From contig OX463813.1 of NCBI GenBank assembly GCA_949825045.1, positions 25,092,001 to 25,156,000 on the forward strand: a stretch of 64,000 nt of DNA, in the 5' to 3' direction. The position numbers were made by a program, and so were the translations under genes. This document shows, one piece after another, positions 57,937-64,000 of the stretch. The first letter of the stretch is position 1. Each line of letters starts with the position of its first letter. The notes beneath the pieces are model-generated. The model saw nothing but the letters and a program-made list of their open reading frames with translations. It had not been told where the DNA came from and made no database searches. The stretch is from Argyresthia goedartella. Its lineage: Eukaryota > Arthropoda > Insecta > Lepidoptera > Argyresthiidae.

Positions 57937-60900
57937 ATGTCGGAAAGTAAGAATCAAAATTTTTCACATGAAAAATTACGTGGACGGGAAAATTACGTCG
58001 AATGGAAATTTGTTATGAAAAATGCATTGATTCACGACAATTTATGGATCTGTATCAGTGGTTACGGTGCGGATGATAAAACAACGTCCGAGGTGAGAAA
58101 TCGACGTGATGAAATAGCTAAATCTAAAATTTGCTTGGCCGTCGAAAAGTCATGTTTTTCTCATTTAATGTCGGCGGAGACGGCAAAAGAAGCCTGGAAT
58201 GCACTGGAACGTGCTTATGATGATAAGGGACTCGGTTCAAGAGTAAGAACTCTCCAGAACTTATGCGCTGTCAAATTTGAAAACTTCGCGAACATGGAAG
58301 CTTACGTCAATGAAGTTTTGTCATTAGCACAGCAATTGGCGAACATGAACAAGCCTGTTGACGACGAGTTTCTTGGTGCGCTGATGCTCAAAGGTTTACC
58401 GACAGAGTATGAGCCTATGATCATGGCACTAGAGCATTCGGGAGCTGCCATCACATCTGATCTAGTCAAATCCAAACTGCTACAGGATCAACGTTGGACT
58501 ACTCGTGGAGATTCGAGTGAGTGTTTATATTCTACCAGAAAAGGCACTACTACGAGTGACTCCTGGACGAGAAAAGCGCAGCAGCACAAGGGAGAAGCAA
58601 AAGCGAAGGATAGTTCTGATCGAAAGAGAGAACCGTGGTGCTGGAAATGCAGACAGAAAGGACATCTGAAGAAAGACTGTCGGAACGAGAAGAGTTCTTC
58701 AGGAAACTTTGTGTTGACAGCATTCAGTACTAGTACGGGCTCGGAATCTTCGTGGTACATAGACTCAGGTGCGACAAATTGCATGACTGGCAGGCGCGAT
58801 TTGCTGACAGACTTTAAATCGCGTGGTGGTTTCGTCACCATTGCTAGTGGAGAGAAACTTCAGTGTACAGGCATAGGTAACGTTATGTTGTCGGATGACA
58901 CGACGTTGAATGACGTGTTGTTTATACCTAAGCTGTCTGTGAATCTTATATCTGTTTCCCAATTGATTAAGAACGGCTGTACTGTAAATTTTGATACTAA
59001 GGGTTGTACAATTTCAAATTTGAGCGATGTTTTGATTAAGGCAAATGACGTAGGAGGTGCATATAAACTTCAGACCTGCAGTCTAAGGGCGAATCTAACG
59101 ATTAGCACTGCAACTTGGCATCAAAGACTTGGTCACTTAAGCGGCCATAATATGAAGCTTTTGAGGCAGGGACTTGCTAATGACATTAGTTTTCAGGAGG
59201 ACCCTTGTAAAGATGTTGCTTGTGAGGTTTGTTTGAAAGGAAAGCAAGCCCGTTTTCCTTTTCCTAGCAATCCTGAGAAGTCTGTGGCTGCAAAACGGTT
59301 GGATTTAATCCATACCGATTTGTGTGGTCCGTTGCCGGTGAATTCGCTTGGATGCAAGAGGTACATCCTGACGTTCTTGGATGATCATTCGAGGAAGGTG
59401 TTCGTGTACTTCCTGAAGCGTAAGAGCGAGGTTAGTGAATACACTAAAAACTTTATTAAGCTAGTGGAAACACAAACTGGTGATAAAGTCAAGGTTTTGA
59501 GGTCGGATAACGGGACGGAGTATGTAAATAGGGACCTTGAAGACTTTTTGAAGGGTAAGGGAATTGTCCACCAGGTAACTGTGCCGTACAGTCCGCAACA
59601 GAATGCCTGCGCGGAGCGGCTGAACAGGACGCTCCTGGAAAAAGTAAGGTGCCTGTTATACACTTCAAACGTAGACCACAAATTTTGGGCAGAAGCTGCC
59701 AACACTGCAGCTCATTTAGTGAATGTGTCACCTTCGAAAAGGCTCTCGGGGAAAACTCCTGAGGAGGCCTGGACCGGTAAAAAGGTGAGCTTGAAACACT
59801 TACGAGTGTTTGGCTGCGAAGCTTATGCTCACATTGATAAAGTGAAGCGGAATAAGCTTGAACCAAAGAGCAAGCGTTGTATATTTCTTGGATATGAGAA
59901 CAATGGGTATAGGCTCTACGATTTGGCGAAAAATGAAGTTTTTCGTAGTCGTGACGTTGTTTTCAATGAAACAATCTTTCCCGGTGTCAAGAGCAAGCGG
60001 TCCGTGGAGATATTCTTTCCGACAAGTGACGACGGTGTCATTGATGACGAGAGTCACGAGGAAGATGAGCCAGAGGTTGAGCTTGAGGCGGAGAATGCGG
60101 AGTTACCGTTCCCACAGAATGTAAAGATTCAGGTTGAGGCGGAGAGGCCGGCAGCGCCTGAAGTTTGGTTCGAGCCGAACGAGCAGGTACCGAGCTCATC
60201 TACTGATACTGGCAGTAGACCACGGGAGCCACATGCAGATGGACCTGCCTTTAATTTACGGCCTAGAATACCGAGGACAATGTCTGCACTCGAGATAGAG
60301 TTGAATGAGCCGACAACTGTCAAGGAGGCTTTGCAATCGAGCGATAGCAAGCTGTGGCGGCAAGCTATGCAAGACGAGATTGACTCATTCAATAAGCATG
60401 AAGCTTGGGAGCTCGTTGACAGACCGGCGGATAAGAACATTGTCAAGAATCGGTGGCTGTTTAAAATTAAACGCGACGTGAATGGAAAAATAGCGTGTTA
60501 CCGAGCGCGATTAGTTGCGAAGGGGTTTACCCAAAAGTTCGGAATTGACTACTTGGATACGTACTCTCCAGTTGTTCGGCATAGTTCGTTGAGAATGTTG
60601 CTGTCTCTTGCGGTGGAGCTAGATCTGTAGATTGATCATCTTGACGTCAAAACTGCCTTCTTGAATGGTAACTTGAGCGAGGAGATTTATATGTCACATC
60701 CGGAAGGATTCATAAGACAAGGCGATGAGCATAAAGTCTACAGACTCAAGAAAGCCGTGTACGGTTTAAAGCAGGCGTCTCGTGCCTGGTACGATAAGGT
60801 AAAGCAAGTTTTACTCAAAGAGAAGTTCACGCAGAGTAAGCATGAGAGCTGCATCTTCAGTCGTCGAGTGGGTAAGCGAACCATTATTATCGCACTATAT

Positions 60901-61845
60901 GTAGATGATTTTTTCGTTTTCTACGATTGTGACGAGCTTGCTAAAAAGCTGAAAACGTCATTGAAGGCTCACTTTACTATTAAGGAGTTAGGTGAGGTTA
61001 AACATATGCTAGGCATTAAAGTAGATCGTACTAGTAGTGAGTTGAAGCTGAGTCAGAAAAACTATATTGAAAAGTTGCTTGAACGTTTCGGTATGAGCGA
61101 CTGTGAAGGCGCAAAGACGCCCTTGGACGTAGGTCTGAAGTTTTCTGATAGCACTAACCACGATAGTAGATTACCGTATCAGGAATTGATAGGATGTTTA
61201 ATGTACTTGTCTGTGACATCTAGACCTGACATTTCATTTGCTGTAAGTTTTCTTAGTCAGTATAATACCCGCTACACAGCGGAACATTTTGCTGCGGCCA
61301 AACGTGTGTTGCGGTATTTGAAAAGCACAATGAATTTGGGTCTTGTGTACAGGAAAAATGTTGAGCATGATAAGTTTCGTGTTTATGGTTTTACCGATGC
61401 TGATTGGGCTAACGGAGCCGATCGTAAATCATACACGGGATATATCTATAAACTAGGTAGGAATGTAATTTCCTGGGGTTGTTACAAACAATCTTGTATC
61501 GCACTTTCGTCTACCGAGGCGGAGTACATAGCTTTGTCTGAAGCGGCCAAAGAGGCGGTATACGTCCGTGCGGTTCTTACTGAATTAACAGGTCAGAGCA
61601 ACACTGTAACCCTGTATAGTGATAATCAGTCTGCGGCGAAGCTTGCCACTAATCCGGTTTTTCATAAACGGTCTAAGCACGTAGACATTAGGTATCACTA
61701 TATTCGTGAGGCTGTTGACAATGAAGTCATTAAGTTGTCATATATGCCTACAGAGCAGATGACTGCTGATGTGCTCACGAAGGCACTGCCTACTTGTAAG
61801 CACCAGTCGTTTGTTCAAGATATGCTGGAAGTCGTCCAAGATTAA
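57937..61845 (+). pseudogene. Copia gag-pol, one in-frame TAG
   Basis: One frame of 1303 codons including the terminal stop, interrupted by TAG at 60628-60630 (codon 898). Order: Gag, zinc knuckle CWKCRQKGHLKKDC (about residue 234), aspartic protease WYIDSGATNCM (about 273), integrase zinc box HQRLGHLS (about 394) and catalytic D (IHTDLCGPL, about 460), D (RSDNGTEY, about 525), E (NACAERLNRTL, about 558), RT with YVDD (about 988), RNase H (FTDADWAN about 1152; SSTEAEY about 1191). Integrase before RT is the Copia order. The TAG lies inside the RT domain, so a readthrough role is unlikely; as it stands the copy could make Gag, protease and integrase but not full RT. Confidence 0.95.
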
Positions 61846-61852
61846 GAGGGCG

Positions 61853-62020
61853 TGTTGGAGGTTTCATTGTAGCCTCCTTGCTTTAATCCTGGCCAACTTC
61901 GTAGTGTTATGACTTAACTGTCATAGTGACTCTTGTGATTGTCGTATTCTTCATCCTATGTGCTGAATAAACTCTGGGTTATATTTTTACAAATATGTGG
62001 TTTAATTATCAAATACATTA
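61853..62020 (+). repeat. 3' LTR of the Copia element
   Basis: Same 168 bp as the 5' LTR, followed by ATTTT. Confidence 0.93.
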
Positions 62021-62029
62021 ATTTTTAAT

Positions 62030-62430
62030 CTTTATCTGCCGGTCACTTCCATAATTGAAAATTCACAATTAATCCCGCATATGGTCACCCCACAAATTTT
62101 GATGTCCGGTCATTTAGTCATTTATCGTAATTTATTGCCACTAAGGGAAACTGGGGTGACCAGTTTATATCGGTTATTTAAAAGGACAGACAATTTTGGG
62201 AAACATATTTGTACATTAAACTGGAATGTTTTCGACTGACCTCAAGCTTTATATTATAGGGTAGGGTCGGCCAGAACTTATTCCAAGATCCACTTTCTAA
62301 TTTGGACGTTATTGGACCTCTCGACATATTGATAATATAGTTAGACCCCAAACAGAAACATGCACCAAGTTTCCAAAATACATCGTAAAAAATGCAGCCA
62401 ATTAAATAAAATCTTATAGAATGGATAACG
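62030..62430. other. Stretch without recognised feature
   Basis: AT-rich right flank of the Copia element; ACTGGGGTGACCAGTTTATA and GGTCACCCCACAAATTTTG are a loose inverted pair around 62080-62165. Confidence 0.35.
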
Positions 62431-62439
62431 GTGTGGAGT

Positions 62440-63050
62440 AGTGTTAAGCGTCTGTCGTTCGGTGTGTCGGTGTCTGTGTGTCTGTCCGTGGCACCCTAGC
62501 GGTCAAACGGGTGGACAGAATTTAATGCGGATTTTATTAACACCTTATATTAGCTTCAAATGTAACTATGTAAAGGAATCTTGCAAGTTAAATTTGACCA
62601 TCTTCCCGGTTTCTGATTAAGCTAAAATTTGGAGAAATTATGTAAGTTCAGTAAGTAGTCAACATTATGATATCATCGAGCTTATCTGATGATGGAGCCG
62701 TATGGTGGTCAAAGGAACTCTGTAACAAAATTTCGCAATCCTTCCGAGTTTGGGCACTTTAGAATCGTCTCGGTGAGTAGTTGATGCTTTGGTGGGGTAT
62801 TGAGCTGATCTGATGACGGAACCTAAAGGTGGATAGTAGAACTCATCAACGGCTACTTGTAAAACCCTCGAGTTTGGACTCGTTTGATTTGTTTTAATGT
62901 GACAAATACATTGCTCTTAGTAGTGAGGGTATCGAGCTGTTCTGATGATGGAACTGGATGGTGATCACAGGAACTCTGTGATAAAATAAAGCGAGTTTGT
63001 GCTCTTTAGAATCGTCTCGGTGAGTAGATGGTAAGGGGTTTTAAGTTTTT
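62440..63050. repeat. Dispersed repeat with three tandem subunits
   Basis: After GGCACCCTAGCGGTCAAACGG, the words GAGCT.ATCTGATGATGGA.CC, GGTGGTCAAAGGAACTCTG, GAGTTTG..C..TT and AGAATCGTCTCGGTGAGTAG recur three times (near 62675, 62800, 62935). Confidence 0.6.
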
Positions 63051-63235
63051 AACTTGGTGATTTTACTGCAGCTGGTAGTAGACATTACTGCGTGGGTTCT
63101 TAGGTATATTTTATTAAAATCGGTTTAGCTGATTAGAACGTTATCAGCTTAAATAGGAAACAAAAAAAGCAAATTTTATTTTTATTTTATTTGTGTATAG
63201 TTATGTTACGTTATGCCATGCTTTTGTTACATACA

Positions 63236-63360
63236 TACATACCGTCACGCCTTTTCCCATACAGGGTGGCAGAGGCACAATTGTGCCCACGTTTAGCCAG
63301 TTATTTCATACTCCATCATGCGTGACAGAGGGCTAGCCCATCGCCGCAGCTATGATTAAA
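63236..63360. repeat. Repeat H copy
   Basis: ACCGTCACGCCTTTTCCCATAC, GGTGGCAGAGGCACAATTGT, CGTTTAGCCAGTTATTTCATAC, GACAGAGGGCTAGCCCATCG: the most complete copy of this family here. Confidence 0.65.
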
Positions 63361-63599
63361 GGTCCGTCCGTATAATGTACTTCAGATAAATAACGTATCT
63401 CATTGGCACTTGGTCAACATCAAGTTTAATAGTAAGTCCACTCGATACTGACTGATGGGATTGATGGGTTTGAAAATCATATTTCCCGAGGCACAATCGG
63501 TGAGCACCTCATCACGAAGTTTCGAATTACTAGTCCAAATCAGTGCCTCTCCCACCCCGTATGAAAAAATATATTTTAACAGGGAAAAGAAATAAAAAC

Positions 63600-63870
63600 A
63601 TGCCCAGTGCGAGTCGGACACTCACGCGAAGGGTTCCGTAACATCATATAAGAATAAACGTAAAAAAATACTCTGATGTTTTTATTGCGTTTAATTAATT
63701 ATTTGTTGTCATAGCGGTAACATAAATGCATATTCAGTGAAAATTTCAACCCCCTCGCCACTAAGGTCCATGAGATACAAGTGCGCTGACTGAAAGACGG
63801 TGACGGACAGACGGACGGACATCGGAGGCATAGTAATAGGCGTTCGGAACCCTAAAAAGTAACGACTAGG
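63600..63870. repeat. Dispersed repeat B copy
   Basis: GCCCAGTGCGAGTCGGACAC, GAAGGGTTCCGTAACATC, GTTGTCATAGCGGTAACATAA, GACGGACAGACGGACGGACA, GGCGTTCGGAACCCTAAAAAG. Confidence 0.7.
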
Positions 63871-63916
63871 CTTTATTCCCACTTGAAAAAAATGTTTATT
63901 TACCAGTAAGCAAAAG

Positions 63917-63976
63917 TTTTGTTATTAGTAAGCCCTAATTTAAAGACTTGCGAACTATGACTTACTAATAACAAAA
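63917..63976. repeat. Hairpin with 16-bp perfect arms
   Basis: TTTTGTTATTAGTAAG and CTTACTAATAACAAAA around a 28-base spacer at the window edge. Confidence 0.8.
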
Positions 63977-64000
63977 CCAGGTTCATTTAGTTGTGTTGAG

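Larger units (their letters stand above)
57729..62020 (+). mobile_element. Copia-class LTR retrotransposon, almost intact
   Basis: 4292 bp: LTR 57729-57896, internal region with one gag-pol frame, LTR 61853-62020. LTRs begin TGTTGGAG and end ACATTA, 168 bp each; reading both through I found no difference. ATTTT flanks both sides (57724-57728 and 62021-62025), a 5-bp target duplication. GGTTATGG directly after the 5' LTR resembles the Copia primer-binding site (internal initiator tRNA-Met), and a purine run AAGAGGG lies before the 3' LTR. Identical LTRs mean a recent insertion. Copia elements belong to the Pseudoviridae. Confidence 0.95.

Noticed and set aside
58488..60446. Minus-strand ORFs inside the Copia element
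   Set aside because: Shadows of the gag-pol frame, which carries all conserved motifs on the plus strand.

Overview
The window looks like intronic, repeat-rich genomic DNA of a moth or butterfly (Lepidoptera). The DNA is AT-rich, GT-AG introns are long, non-LTR, mariner and Copia relics are dense, and several dispersed families I associate with lepidopteran genomes recur (the GGTTCCGTACC / GTCTGTCTGTC families, RTE ends with GAT tails, tRNA-like SINEs). Species cannot be named from sequence alone.

Main gene: almost the whole left three quarters (47778 down to 1732, minus strand) is one Sidestep-family cell-surface gene. I assembled 17 exons with consistent GT-AG borders and phases, giving 2198 coding bases (731 full residues plus stop, no internal stop). 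They encode five Ig domains, one fibronectin III domain, one membrane helix and a short cytoplasmic tail. The signal-peptide exon was not found and should lie right of 47778, possibly outside the window. Sidestep proteins are axon-guidance ligands of Beat-family receptors.

Nested gene: in the intron that splits Ig3 (15013-25220), on the opposite strand, sits a complete six-exon SLC22-type organic ion transporter (17958-21924). Splice phases show exactly one frameshift (mod 3) in its fourth exon near 20334-20357, so it is either a young pseudogene or carries a sequence error.

Mobile DNA: a near-pristine Copia-class LTR retrotransposon (57729-62020, two 168-bp LTRs with no difference seen, 5-bp ATTTT target duplication, one in-frame TAG); a decayed mariner (32709-34108) with a SINE inside it; a 2.2-kb element with long inverted ends around an unrecognised broken ORF (22171-24343); a large foldback (about 51265-52240); many LINE fragments; and a set of MITEs with different ends that share one hairpin module rich in GCTTCGCT.

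Most notable: (1) the FN3 exon 7588-7771 is followed by a 120-bp in-frame copy of its own 3' end with an intact donor, so a second donor could add exactly 40 residues; two other exons of the same gene have relic copies of their 3' ends. (2) One hairpin module occurs in at least five otherwise unrelated inverted-repeat elements. (3) RTE 3' tails lie directly against exon donors at three exons. No RNA gene, CRISPR array or bacterial-type feature was found.
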